From: Anaerobacillus alkaliphilus
GTDB taxonomy: Bacteria > Bacillota > Bacilli > Bacillales > Anaerobacillaceae
DNA length: 64,000 bases
Reading direction: 5' to 3'
Assembly (NCBI RefSeq): GCF_004116265.1
Contig: NZ_QOUX01000026.1
Span: 62,001-126,000, forward strand
Below are positions 16,673-25,991 of the stretch, piece by piece (the stretch's first letter is position 1; every line of letters starts with the position of its first letter). The notes beneath the pieces were generated by a model. That model searched no databases and was not told the origin of the DNA. It saw only the letters and a list, made by a program, of their open reading frames with translations. The position numbers and the translations under genes are program-made.

Positions 16673-17155
16673 TCATTCTCTATAACTGAGCATGTTCTCT
16701 TTTAACTTTTTATTCCGCTCATCCTCTTTCAACTTCGAGTTCCAGTATTCAACAAATGCTGTATAACCCTGCTTTTTCATAAAATAAGGCAAGAGTTGCT
16801 CACCACGGAGTTTGTATGACTGAATATTTGTCACACCATCCCGATAAGCCTTCTCCATTCGATGGTTGCCATCGATAATATTAAACTCGCCTGGCTGGAC
16901 CTCCGCCTGAATGACCGGTTTATTTACATCAACTGTCGGCAAGTGTTCTTCATTTACAGATGCATGGTAATGAGTCTCGAACCAACTACCCACATCAATT
17001 GTTTCCTTCTCAACTTTTAGTGTTCCATCGTGAATATGTTCAGTTATCCTCGATATATTAAAATTAAAAATGCCGTTCGGAAAAAATTCATCACCTTCAT
17101 AAGAAGGAAGCGGAGTATATTCTTCGTTTAATTTGATCTGTCTCTTATGTCTCAT
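16673..17155 (-). CDS. ParB/Srx-fold-like protein
   Basis: A 160-aa cytoplasmic protein. The segment VIQAEVQPGEFNIIDGNHRM with EKAYRDGVTNIQSYKLRG (about residues 80-122) resembles the ParB/sulfiredoxin nucleotide-binding fold, whose hallmark is (D/E)G-N/Q-H/Q-R. The rest is helical and charged. No HTH or CTPase dimer domain of true ParB is present. Proteins of this size with the fold occur as stand-alone ATP- or CTP-binding enzymes and in defence loci. The gene is isolated, with AAGGTT upstream as a modest ribosome binding site. Function unknown. Confidence 0.6.
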   Translation of the reverse strand: MRHKRQIKLNEEYTPLPSYEGDEFFPNGIFNFNISRITEHIHDGTLKVEKETIDVGSWFETHYHASVNEEHLPTVDVNKPVIQAEVQPGEFNIIDGNHRMEKAYRDGVTNIQSYKLRGEQLLPYFMKKQGYTAFVEYWNSKLKEDERNKKLKENMLSYRE

Positions 17156-17482
17156 CTGAACCTTCCTTTTACTGAATTTTACTATAATATAAGAAACTTT
17201 CTCACACAGTTAAATCGGGTGTAGCGCATTTTTAAGTTTACTATAAAACGTAAATCATTTTTATATAAAGACAAATTTGTTAAGTTACCAGCGTATGCTA
17301 CATAAAGGGAATTTTGGTCTTTGTTTCGTTACAGGTTAGTTTTCTGAACCACTACCTTATATGGCACAAATCAAATGAATGTAGGTCTACCTAACCACAA
17401 AAGTCGATATTGCATATAGGTAATTTTGCTTATATAATCAATTTAAGTAGTTATTCTCCAATAAGTAACATACATACAAAAA
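17156..17482. other. Intergenic stretch leading into the riboswitch
   Basis: AT-rich, no gene seen. It should hold the promoter of the riboswitch transcript, but no clear -35/-10 pair stood out. Confidence 0.4.
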
Positions 17483-17568
17483 TTGAAAAAGGCAAACCCA
17501 TTGAAAAGTGGCGACGCAAAACTAAAGGGGCTAAGATCTGTTGATTAAGCCAGCCAGTTACCGATTAT
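17483..17568 (+). promoter_or_regulatory. Cyclic di-GMP-I (GEMM) riboswitch
   Basis: The conserved string order matches GEMM-I. GGCAAACC is followed by a short stem capped by a GAAA tetraloop (CATT-GAAA-AGTG), then GACGCAAA, a second hairpin GGGGCTAAG...GCCAGCC, and GTTACCGA. The ligand-contacting G of GGCAAACC and the C of TTACCG are present. An intrinsic terminator follows 14 bases later, so it probably switches transcription. The controlled gene is the hypothetical protein at 17768. Confidence 0.9.
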
Positions 17569-17582
17569 TTGATAGTTTTCTT

Positions 17583-17612
17583 GACTAATCGACTATTCGG
17601 TTAGTCTTTTTG
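17583..17612 (+). terminator. Riboswitch expression-platform terminator
   Basis: GACTAATCG pairs with CGGTTAGTC (one T-G wobble) around ACTATT and is followed by TTTTT. Placed immediately after the c-di-GMP aptamer and 150 bases before the next start codon. Confidence 0.85.
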
Positions 17613-17767
17613 CTTTTGGTAGAATTTCTATCCCGAACTATACTTATTTAAAAAAATCTAGGTTTTTTATATTAAATATTAACCTTTTAAACAATTACAC
17701 TTGAAACAAGATTTTGTAAGTTTCCCCTTTTAAAATATATAAAGCTAATCCATAAGGAGTGATTGTT

Positions 17768-18142
17768 ATGCCAGCTATTGCTAGTGTTGAAGAACTAAAT
17801 CAGGCACACCTCCGGTTAAAAGGTATCCGAAATGAAAACCCTGACTTCTATGAAAAGCTACAGGACCTTTTTCATCGTGCAAACCATTTAAATATCAGAC
17901 CTGGCTACATCTGTAGAACTATTACTGAAGATGATGTTGAGAAGTATCTACCAAACCATTTAACCAAACCAAAAATCCAGAGTTTTAACTTCCTTATATA
18001 TCAGTTAAAACATCAATTTCGATTAGAATACAAAATGTTTTATGATTTTCTCATCGAACACCGATATGTTGGCTACGAGAATATTAGAAAATTACTTTTC
18101 GGAGTACCTCCGGAGTTAGTTAAAGACGGGTATTACCTATAA
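17768..18142 (+). CDS. Hypothetical protein under c-di-GMP riboswitch control
   Basis: A 124-aa protein; the start is the ATG of MPAIASVEEL, with AAGGAGTG nine bases upstream. It is soluble, helical and basic, without signal peptide or membrane segment. Characteristic segments are VEELNQAHLRLKGIRNENP and YEKLQDLFHRANHLNIRPGY. I do not recognise the family. Its position directly behind a GEMM-I riboswitch and terminator suggests a job in motility, surface attachment, biofilm or sporulation, the usual c-di-GMP outputs. A strong terminator closes the transcription unit. Confidence 0.75.
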   Translation: MPAIASVEELNQAHLRLKGIRNENPDFYEKLQDLFHRANHLNIRPGYICRTITEDDVEKYLPNHLTKPKIQSFNFLIYQLKHQFRLEYKMFYDFLIEHRYVGYENIRKLLFGVPPELVKDGYYL

Positions 18143-18155
18143 TTTGATTACAATA

Positions 18156-18202
18156 GAAATAACCGCTAATCCATTAATCGTGGGAGCGGTTATTTCTATT
18201 TT
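18156..18202 (+). terminator. Intrinsic terminator
   Basis: GAAATAACCGCT pairs with AGCGGTTATTTC and is followed by TATTTT. A near-identical stem occurs at 26847-26892. Confidence 0.9.
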
Positions 18203-18226
18203 GCTCAAGTTCTTGCCTTCTCTTTA

Positions 18227-18255
18227 TCGACAAATTTCGGGTAGTGACAGGCACC
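18227..18255 (+). repeat. REP-like repeat, family 1 (unoccupied)
   Basis: TCGACAAATTTCGGG then TAGTGACAGGCACC, with intact GTGCCTGTCAC core. Confidence 0.88.
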
Positions 18256-18329
18256 TCCCTCCGCTCAAAGGGAATATTTGCTACTAAATTTACTGTACGA
18301 ACATAGGTTGAACCGTCCCAATTCTATTA

Positions 18330-18505
18330 CCCTAATAAAATATAATTATGATTACTCTGAGTGGAATAGAGTATCATCGATTTGGTAACATTGGGTATTT
18401 TGGGGTCCATATCGAATTGAAAATTTCTTTAATTTTGAAGAAAGTGATGGAGTCTGGAACAGTGTAACAAAAACAAACGGAAGAAGCTATTTTGGCTTAC
18501 GTTAA
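18330..18505 (+). pseudogene. Decayed protein-coding remnant
   Basis: One frame reads YNYDYSEWNRVSSIW, a TAA, then HWVFWGPYRIENFFNFEE... to FGLR and a stop. The composition looks protein-like on both sides of an internal stop, and there is no start or ribosome binding site. It is probably the 3' end of a degraded gene of unknown family. Confidence 0.4.
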
Positions 18506-18637
18506 TAGATTGCGAGATATAGTCTGCTAACAACAGATTGGTGTTGACAGGAAATAATTTCTAGTAATAAGATTAATATGGTCTTTTATTAGATTAAAGA
18601 GATCAGGTAAATAAATATGAGCTTTGAGGAGAATTGC

Positions 18638-19684
18638 ATGAGAAAGTATTTATATGGATTTTTAATAACTGTGATAATTTGTGGAGGTCTGGCTTTTCTA
18701 AGCCTAACCAACAATGAAGAAAAAGTAGCAACTGCTGCTACAATAATGGAAAGTAATCAGGTAGCTATATACAATGATTTACAGTCTGTTCGCTGGGCAG
18801 AGTCAAGTATTGTATCTTTAACGGAAAGAGGAACTATATCAGGAATTGGGGCGGGAGCATTTGGACCTACCCAAAAAATTACTAGAGCACAAGCTGCAAC
18901 GTTATTAGTTAGAGAATTATATCCTCATTTATTAAATAACTCATCTGTAAAATATACGAGTGAGTTTAAGGATATCGGAAACAACCATTACTTTATTCGA
19001 GAAATATCTATCGCTAATGAAAAAGGTCTAATGTCAGGATATTCTGACGGGACATTCAGACCAAATCAGCCTATTAGTCGCACAGAAACTGCGGTAATTC
19101 TTGCTAGACCCTATATTAAACTTTCTGGAAGGAAAGAGGTTACATTTAAAGATTTACATGAAGCAAACTGGGCAAAAGGAAGTATTCGTCAATTAGCTTC
19201 TAATAACTTAATAGCTGGTTACTCTCCTGAAAGATTTGGGCCTAATCAAGCCGTTACAAGAGCGGAATTTGCTGTGTTTTTAAAGAGGGTTATAGATTTT
19301 AGTCCAATGCAATTTAACGGCGTTTTGTCAGGAACTGTACCTTATTCAGGAAACGTAGTTCATGTAACAACAGAAGAGGGCATCATTCCTGTAGAATTAG
19401 CTGGGTTTGAATACGCAAGTGTTGCTGATATGGAAGCCGGAATGACTGATATATTCGACAACTATATCCGAGAAAATTTCAAAAACAAAGCAGTAAGGGT
19501 CGAAATTGAGCCTTCTAAAAATGATTATAAATTGCATTATACGATTGGCTACATTTGGGTTAAAGAAGGCAACGAGGAAATCCTTTTAAATTTAGCTTTA
19601 CTAAAAGCTGAAATTCCGACTCGGAGATCAAGGGAATTTTCATCAAGGTATAAATACTATGATTTAGTGACAAATTATAGGTAA
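18638..19684 (+). CDS. SLH-domain surface protein with a nuclease-fold-like C-terminus
   Basis: A 348-aa exported protein; the start is the ATG of MRKYLYGF with GAGGAG upstream. A signal peptide (GFLITVIICGGLAFLS) is followed by three S-layer-homology motifs, about residues 45-225. They show GTISGIGAGAFGPTQKITRA, GLMSGYSDGTFRPNQPISRT and NLIAGYSPERFGPNQAVTRA, and bind pyruvylated wall polymer. Residues 235-348 look like a staphylococcal-nuclease/OB-type fold (VHVTTEEGIIPVELAGFEYAS, NKAVRVEIEP, LHYTIGYIWV, LLNLALLKAEIP). The usual RLIGIDTPE is replaced, so the nuclease arginine is missing and this part is probably a non-catalytic OB domain. A terminator follows. Confidence 0.8.
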   Translation: MRKYLYGFLITVIICGGLAFLSLTNNEEKVATAATIMESNQVAIYNDLQSVRWAESSIVSLTERGTISGIGAGAFGPTQKITRAQAATLLVRELYPHLLNNSSVKYTSEFKDIGNNHYFIREISIANEKGLMSGYSDGTFRPNQPISRTETAVILARPYIKLSGRKEVTFKDLHEANWAKGSIRQLASNNLIAGYSPERFGPNQAVTRAEFAVFLKRVIDFSPMQFNGVLSGTVPYSGNVVHVTTEEGIIPVELAGFEYASVADMEAGMTDIFDNYIRENFKNKAVRVEIEPSKNDYKLHYTIGYIWVKEGNEEILLNLALLKAEIPTRRSREFSSRYKYYDLVTNYR

Positions 19685-19751
19685 AACAATTCGTATTATG
19701 TCTAGTACTGATAAGGAGAGTTAATCTGCTGCTGTACTATCATTTACCAAT

Positions 19752-19798
19752 AAGAAAAAGTCCACAGAAGAACATTTCTTTTGTGGACTTTTTCTTAT
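19752..19798 (+). terminator. Intrinsic terminator
   Basis: AAGAAAAAGTCCACAGAAGA pairs with TCTTTTGTGGACTTTTTCTT; long stem, small loop, U-rich 3' arm. Confidence 0.9.
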
Positions 19799-19857
19799 AC
19801 CTGTCAGGAAAAGCAAGGGGACGGTTCCCCCTAAGCTTCCCCTACGCTTCCCATTAT

Positions 19858-19882
19858 TTCGACAAATTCCGGGTGGTGACAG
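19858..19882 (+). repeat. REP-like repeat, family 1, left half (interrupted by IS copy 3)
   Basis: TTCGACAAATTCCGGG then TGGTGACAG, completed by GCACC at 21722-21726 beyond the IS. It is preceded by a GGGACGGTTCCCC-type palindrome, a third recurring intergenic motif. Confidence 0.9.
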
Positions 19883-20030
19883 CGTATAATGCTTTAAAGG
19901 TCAAGTAGATCTTTTCCCCTTAAAGAGGCGGACTTAAATAAGCCTTCGTTTTCCATTTTTTTCAAGACTCAACTATCACAGAATTATATCATAGAATGTC
20001 TCTAGAACGTGAAAGGATCTTGCATTTTCA

Positions 20031-20164
20031 TCCTATAGGGATACCACCTAGTTATTTAAGCTTTGTCTTCACGTATTATTCGTATTTATAGGACAAGATC
20101 CATAACGCTGTCACGCGAGGTCAATATTGCCTCAGGCACAAAATTCGATGTGATCTGACGTCCT
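20031..20164 (-). ncRNA. Candidate bridge/seek RNA, IS copy 3
   Basis: Same sequence as 4004-4137, including the GTGCCT and GTGACAG guide strings. Confidence 0.7.
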
Positions 20165-20221
20165 AGGGACACTCTATTTATCAATGTTTCTTACTATATT
20201 TACTTACACTTTGGTTGTAAT

Positions 20222-21613
20222 CTATACTGCAAAGTATCTTGTGTAAAAGCGTTTAACATGTTGGGCTTTAAGTTTCTTGGTCAATTCAGCTAGTAAAGTA
20301 TAATCTGCTTCTTCTGATTGATACATTGTTTGTTTACGAATCATGGCAAAGGCTAAACGGATCATGCGATTTCCTAAGGCTATATACGCTTGTCTTGCAT
20401 ATTTGCCTCTATCTCTCATTTCTTGATATTGTTTCTTCATCTTTGGATTGTGCATGGCAAGTGACTTTCCTATTTGATACACACTATTTCTAAATGTACG
20501 CCTTCCTTCTCGAGAGATACAATGATAAGTCGGATTTCGACCGCCAGATTGCACTACAATAGGATTCGTGCCTGCCATTTTAATTAACTGTCCTGCATGG
20601 TCAAAATCCGATATATCACCCATTTCGCCATACAATTCCGCACCAGTCACTAGTCCAACTCCTGGTACAGTTAACAAGACAGCACCTTCTGTTTCAATGA
20701 ATAAACTAGCAATCTTCTGTTCCATTTCATCAATCTGTTGATTTACTAGTTCCAGCCGATCTAGCTTATGAACAAGTAAAAAGTGATCAATTTCTAACTC
20801 TTCCTTTGGTCTTGAGATGGAATTACTTGCGAATTCTAAAAGTAATTGTATAGAAGAATCGCGTATCTTAAGGTTTTCTTTAATCGATATCTCTCTTAAT
20901 CCATCAACACCTAGGTTAATGATATCGCTAGGGTGTATAAAATGACGCATCAAATAGCGGCCAGCCTTCCCAAAAAGTTTCTCAAAGGGTTGAACATGAA
21001 CTCGTTTACCATCTCTCCATATACTCATTCCTTGAAATTCTCGAAATATATGATCAATATGAACTCTTATTTCGTTTTGGAGAGCTGTCTTTTCCTGGAC
21101 GATTGTGCGTCGAGCTCTTGTGAGCTTTTGAAGCTCATGCACAGATCCTGAAGGTAGTTCACTACTTGTTCCACGACCGTTTATCACTGATTGTGTAATA
21201 GCTAATAGATCAAGGTTGTCAGTTTTAGAGCGGTTTAATAGTGCTTTTCTCTCTTCAGATGTAGTAGCTGCGTTTATTATTCGAACATAGTAACTATTCC
21301 CTTGCCAATGACGAACTAGGTCCTCATAATAGTGTCCCGTCGTTTCAATACCAATAACTATGGACTGTTTCCCAGTCTCTTGACTTACCTTTTCAATTTG
21401 ACTGATGAGTTGATTATGACCAGTTAAAGAAGCATCAAACTCGAAGGGTTTCTTTAGGATCTCCCCATAAAAAGTACAAATCATAGCTTTATGCGTATAT
21501 TTAGCAGCATCTACCGCTACTATTAAAATATTTTCCAAGCCAGCTGTTTGAAGAAACTTAGCCCATCGACTTCCCTTTTTTCCTTGAATATGGTTCAATA
21601 ATGTGTATACCAT
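20222..21613 (-). CDS. IS110-family transposase, copy 3
   Basis: 463 aa, identical in protein sequence to copy 1; intact catalytic residues. Confidence 0.96.
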   Translation of the reverse strand: MVYTLLNHIQGKKGSRWAKFLQTAGLENILIVAVDAAKYTHKAMICTFYGEILKKPFEFDASLTGHNQLISQIEKVSQETGKQSIVIGIETTGHYYEDLVRHWQGNSYYVRIINAATTSEERKALLNRSKTDNLDLLAITQSVINGRGTSSELPSGSVHELQKLTRARRTIVQEKTALQNEIRVHIDHIFREFQGMSIWRDGKRVHVQPFEKLFGKAGRYLMRHFIHPSDIINLGVDGLREISIKENLKIRDSSIQLLLEFASNSISRPKEELEIDHFLLVHKLDRLELVNQQIDEMEQKIASLFIETEGAVLLTVPGVGLVTGAELYGEMGDISDFDHAGQLIKMAGTNPIVVQSGGRNPTYHCISREGRRTFRNSVYQIGKSLAMHNPKMKKQYQEMRDRGKYARQAYIALGNRMIRLAFAMIRKQTMYQSEEADYTLLAELTKKLKAQHVKRFYTRYFAV

Positions 21614-21731
21614 CGTTTCATCTCCTTGTGGTGAGGGGTTTTGGAAGTTCTGTGATAGGTCCTTCCATTGTACATGAAAACGATGGTATTTTTTATTTAG
21701 CCCAACTATTTATTATACTAGGCACCTACAC

Positions 21732-24700
21732 CTACACCTTCAACAACTTCCTAACTTTCCGGGCGGTTTTCGGGTTTGTGCGCAACTCTTCTAAATCAGG
21801 ATCGGCAATTGCCTCAAGCCGGTAATTACCCTCGTCGTCATTTTCTATAGCATACTTTAGACATCGAAAAGCCTCTGCTAACTTCCCTTCCAACGTTAAC
21901 CAACATGCCTTATTATAGTTTCCATGAATGCTATCCGGCCGTAACTCTAGTAATTTCTCATTAAATTCTCTCGCTTCATCCACTCGCCCCTGCTGCGCAA
22001 GCGCCACCGTCAGCTGAGCATATATCCCAGAATAATTCGGTTCTAACTCAAGAGCCTGTTTAAGGTACTTTTCCGCTAGTTCATAGTTTTTGAGATGAAC
22101 GTTCAAACGCCCTTTCCCATAGATCGGATTCCAATAACTCGGATCTTCTCGTAAACTCTGCTCAAAATGAATGCCCGCTTCCTCAAAACGCTCAAGAAAA
22201 ACATAGATTTGCCCGAGATTATTATGAATGATATGGTGGTATTTCTCCCCATCTAAGCAGCGGATCAACCACTCAGCTGCCTGCTTCAATTGCCGAACAT
22301 CATCTTTTTTAGGATAATACGTCAACGTCAGATAACTGTAGTAAACCGCCAAATCAATATTCCAACCCTTATCTAAATACCCCAACGCCATCTGCTTCAC
22401 TTTCTCAGGCGCCTGACCTAAATGAACACTGTAGTACTCCCCTAAATGTTCAATACCGATCCCATTGTTAGGATCTAGCTCATACGAAAGCTTGGCTAAT
22501 TCAGCCATTACCGGTCCGAATTGCAACTGCAACTTTTTCACCTTTACCCAATTCATTACTGCATTTGAACCGCCAGAAATCTCTTCCTTCAACTCAGAAA
22601 ACTGTTGTGAGAGTGTTCCCACAAAATGTGTGAATACCCGACTTACCTCTGGATCAGACAGCCCCAGGTTCAAAATCAAGCCCTTCAACTGCTTCACTCT
22701 TTTACTAGTAACCACTGCGTAGATAAGAATATTATAGACATCCTGATCTTCTATTTCTTCTTTCAATAACTCCAAAGAGAGCTCAATCGCCTTATCATAA
22801 CGCTCGTGTCTACACCAGAACGCTGCTAAAGCCGTTTTAACCAAATAATTATCCGGCTCTAGCGCCAACGCATACTCATGTACACGATACTCCTCATCGA
22901 AATCCTCTTTCAATCGAGCAATCCCAGCCAAGATTTGTAATCGCCAAATCTCATTCACCTGGCCCTCAATTGAATTCATATACCTCTCAACCTGATAAAG
23001 CCTGCCAACTTGATGCGATAGCTGCAACAAATAATCTAAGTCCACATCATCATGCTCTCGTTTAAACGCCAAAAATAAATAATGATGCTCTTCCTCGAAC
23101 CTTTCCCTCATCCGCTCAACATATGCTAAGCGATGATACGCAACCATAAACCCTTCATCCACCGCCAAACACTGCTCGTAATAAGACTTCGCACCCTCAT
23201 AATTTTCCTGACCCAACTGCACTTCACCAAGACGATAAAGCGGGAATGTCGACTCCTCCGCCTGCAGAGCCCGTTGGTACCACTCGTTCGCTACATCAAT
23301 TTCCTCCGCCGCCTCATAGAAACAGCCAATGTAGCACATTAAATTAGCATTCCCCGGGAACTCCTGCTCCAACTGCTTTTCTAAGAAAGCACGCGCCCTC
23401 GCGTTATAGCTCGTTTTCTCCAGCAAATTCACATATAAATTCCAGCAATAGTCATAGTTAATCGTCTTTTGCCCCAAACCAGCCTCGAGCCACTCAACCG
23501 CCTGCTCCTCATCCTCTGCATTTTCCGCCCGGCCCATCAACCATTCCCCAGCATCAATGATAAACGGACCATGATCAATAAACCTTACTGCCTCTTCTTT
23601 TAAAAATTGAGTGCCCGCCTCGCTTCCATGTAACTCACAAAGCACTTTGGCATACGAAAGTATCGGTACAGGCTCATCTCGATGGTGTTTGATCACAAGC
23701 TCATAGCATTGCTCCGCCTCCGCAAACTGTTTTTTATCAACATGTAAGTCTGCCTGAGTCATTAATAATCCGTAATCGGTCGCAACTGTCTTTTCTAACC
23801 CATCCTTAATTTCTTGGAAAGCACGCTCATAATCATTAAAGCCATACGCATACAAATCAGCGAGCTCAGCATAAGGGTAAGCGATTGTCGGATCTAACTG
23901 TTTTGCTACCTGAAGCCCACGTAACGCACGTAGATTACGACCAAGTTTTCGGTCACAACGAGCTCGTTCATACCAAGCATGGCCGTGGTGTTTATAATCC
24001 CTTAAAATCTGCGAATACAGATTGCGGGCTTCATTCCAATTTTCCAATCGAAACAAAATAAATCCATAATTCATTCGATTCCATAGATCACGATCGTTAA
24101 TATCTACTGAAATTTTAGAATATTCTAGACCCTTGTTTGCCTCTCCATCATAAAAGGAACATATCGACAAATAGGACCATGTATCATAATGATCTCCTTC
24201 AATACGCAGAGCCTCATAAAAATGCTGACAAGCTTCCGTGTATTGTTCTTGATCATAGGCCATTCTACCAAGTAAAAAATGGTATTGGTGAACCTTTTTA
24301 AATTTCACTTGTTTCAACAGTTCTGTTGCCTCTGGATACAAGCTCGCTCTTATGAACGCAAACGCGATAATTAATTTAAAGTAGTCGGAATTTGGCTGTG
24401 CCTCTAACACTTGTTGCGCTACTTCCTTTAGTAACGTAACATCACTACCCTTAGTGGAAAAATATTTAATCACGTAAGCTTTTGTATACAGCACCGAGTC
24501 ATTATTTTTTGCGAAACTTTCAAAATCTGCAACGGCTGTTGGATCGCTTTTTTCCATCCGGTCAGAAAAGTTAAAAACACTTCGAACAATCTCGTCTTCT
24601 TCCTTTGGTAAAAATGAAATTTTCTCCGCTTCCGTGTTAGGAACAATCGCGACCGAAAGACAGTCGTTTTTCCCATAGTAATCGAGAAAATCGGTATATG

Positions 24701-25991
24701 CAAAAATCATCGGTTCAGGAAAATTAGGATCCTGGATGATAAAAGCCTGAAGATGATCATCATAACCACGAAGTAACTGAACATGGGACGCGTTAGGGTA
24801 ATCTAACGAAATTAAGATCGATACGCCTAGGTCTGTTAGCTGCTTGTATCTTTCAACAGTACCAAAGAAAAACTGAGCGCTCATGTCTAGTATATGTAGA
24901 TACTCTACTGCATCTATCAAACGGGTTCCGTTCACCTGATAAATCGTGGCTGCAATTTCCTCTTGGTCCTTAACGACTCCGTACCGATCTAAAATCATTG
25001 CAATGGTTGCAGGTACACAGTAATTGTACTTTTGAACAACCGCTTTCGTGGAAATCATCACTTTCTTTTCTGCAAGGTTTTCATCAACATTTTCAAAAAC
25101 AGTTTTCTTGAAAATGGTCGGATGAGCTGAAACTGTGCTTTTTAAAGAAAGATAATCGCCTTTTTGGTAATAAATTTGCGCCTTAGAGAATTGAATATAA
25201 CTTTGATAGCCATGATACGGGGATCGCTCTTCAAGCCATTCAACCTCTCTTAAGAATTCATCCCACTGCTCTAACTCCTTTAACCTTTTAACCTTCTCTA
25301 GCCGTAGCCGGAAAGAGTGAGGCGTTTTACTAAGACCTTCCTCTATCACCGTCATCGCTTTGTTACTATTACCCTTTGCTAAGTAGAGCGATTGAAGAAG
25401 GATGTAACAATATTCAGGTTTAGGGTCTTTTTCAATTCCTTCAAGATAAAGCTCCTTCGCTTTATCCCAATTTCCCTTTTGAAAATAATAGTACCCCCAT
25501 TGGTCAAATGTAGGTTCAGTACTTACTTTTTCAAGCTCTCGCAAATACCGCTCCGCTTCATTAAAACGCTTCATTTCTATAAGAGAATGAGCCAAGCCCC
25601 AATAAGCACGAACTAAAACCTTATTTTCTAATTCAAACTCTTGGCTAGCAATTACTTCTTTAATCTTAGTTTCAGCATCAAGGTATTTTCCTTGATAGAT
25701 TTCTTCGATACTTTGCATAACATTGGTAAATGGGCTATCGATATTTTTATTGACCATCTTTACTAGCATTCTACTATATCTAGGCATAAGCTCCGCATCC
25801 AAAATACATACCAATGGTAATAACTGATCTTCCCTTACCGACCTTGCCAAATCGTTTAGTAACCGATACGACCGCTTATCATACAGCTGTTTCAATACAT
25901 CCATAACAATTGGAAGTGCTCTTTCATAATTATTCTCATTCACTAAATCAACAACATCACTAACAACTGTTTCCATTAACCGCAAGGCCAT
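21732..25991 (-). CDS. Giant TPR protein with an embedded C39-like peptidase domain
   Basis: A protein of about 1,419 aa; the start is the ATG of MALRLMETVV with a GGGGGGG ribosome binding site. Residues 1-320 are tetratricopeptide repeats. Residues about 320-450 form a C39-like papain-fold domain: KYNYCVPATIAMILDRYGV with the probable Cys, ASHVQLLRGYDDHLQAFII with the His, and QDPNFPEP with Asp/Asn. The remaining 950 residues are about 25 further TPRs (such as EPNYSGIYAQLTVALAQQGR). There is no signal peptide, so it is cytoplasmic. C39 domains normally trim double-glycine leader peptides within ABC exporters, but no ABC or membrane part is present here. A scaffold or peptide-processing protein is possible; the substrate is unknown. 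Confidence 0.82.
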   Translation of the reverse strand: MALRLMETVVSDVVDLVNENNYERALPIVMDVLKQLYDKRSYRLLNDLARSVREDQLLPLVCILDAELMPRYSRMLVKMVNKNIDSPFTNVMQSIEEIYQGKYLDAETKIKEVIASQEFELENKVLVRAYWGLAHSLIEMKRFNEAERYLRELEKVSTEPTFDQWGYYYFQKGNWDKAKELYLEGIEKDPKPEYCYILLQSLYLAKGNSNKAMTVIEEGLSKTPHSFRLRLEKVKRLKELEQWDEFLREVEWLEERSPYHGYQSYIQFSKAQIYYQKGDYLSLKSTVSAHPTIFKKTVFENVDENLAEKKVMISTKAVVQKYNYCVPATIAMILDRYGVVKDQEEIAATIYQVNGTRLIDAVEYLHILDMSAQFFFGTVERYKQLTDLGVSILISLDYPNASHVQLLRGYDDHLQAFIIQDPNFPEPMIFAYTDFLDYYGKNDCLSVAIVPNTEAEKISFLPKEEDEIVRSVFNFSDRMEKSDPTAVADFESFAKNNDSVLYTKAYVIKYFSTKGSDVTLLKEVAQQVLEAQPNSDYFKLIIAFAFIRASLYPEATELLKQVKFKKVHQYHFLLGRMAYDQEQYTEACQHFYEALRIEGDHYDTWSYLSICSFYDGEANKGLEYSKISVDINDRDLWNRMNYGFILFRLENWNEARNLYSQILRDYKHHGHAWYERARCDRKLGRNLRALRGLQVAKQLDPTIAYPYAELADLYAYGFNDYERAFQEIKDGLEKTVATDYGLLMTQADLHVDKKQFAEAEQCYELVIKHHRDEPVPILSYAKVLCELHGSEAGTQFLKEEAVRFIDHGPFIIDAGEWLMGRAENAEDEEQAVEWLEAGLGQKTINYDYCWNLYVNLLEKTSYNARARAFLEKQLEQEFPGNANLMCYIGCFYEAAEEIDVANEWYQRALQAEESTFPLYRLGEVQLGQENYEGAKSYYEQCLAVDEGFMVAYHRLAYVERMRERFEEEHHYLFLAFKREHDDVDLDYLLQLSHQVGRLYQVERYMNSIEGQVNEIWRLQILAGIARLKEDFDEEYRVHEYALALEPDNYLVKTALAAFWCRHERYDKAIELSLELLKEEIEDQDVYNILIYAVVTSKRVKQLKGLILNLGLSDPEVSRVFTHFVGTLSQQFSELKEEISGGSNAVMNWVKVKKLQLQFGPVMAELAKLSYELDPNNGIGIEHLGEYYSVHLGQAPEKVKQMALGYLDKGWNIDLAVYYSYLTLTYYPKKDDVRQLKQAAEWLIRCLDGEKYHHIIHNNLGQIYVFLERFEEAGIHFEQSLREDPSYWNPIYGKGRLNVHLKNYELAEKYLKQALELEPNYSGIYAQLTVALAQQGRVDEAREFNEKLLELRPDSIHGNYNKACWLTLEGKLAEAFRCLKYAIENDDEGNYRLEAIADPDLEELRTNPKTARKVRKLLKV

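Larger units (their letters stand above)
19881..21719 (-). mobile_element. IS110-family insertion sequence, copy 3
   Basis: Same 1,839-bp element, AG (element-strand CT) at 19881-19882 and 21720-21721. Inserted in a consensus family-1 repeat at the same base as the others. It ends 12 bases before the 3' end of the giant TPR gene. Confidence 0.95.

Noticed and set aside
1235-18255. Possible CRISPR array made of the recurring 30-base repeats
   Set aside because: Copies are kilobases apart, occur in both orientations, differ in arms and have no regular spacers or cas genes; they fit REP elements.
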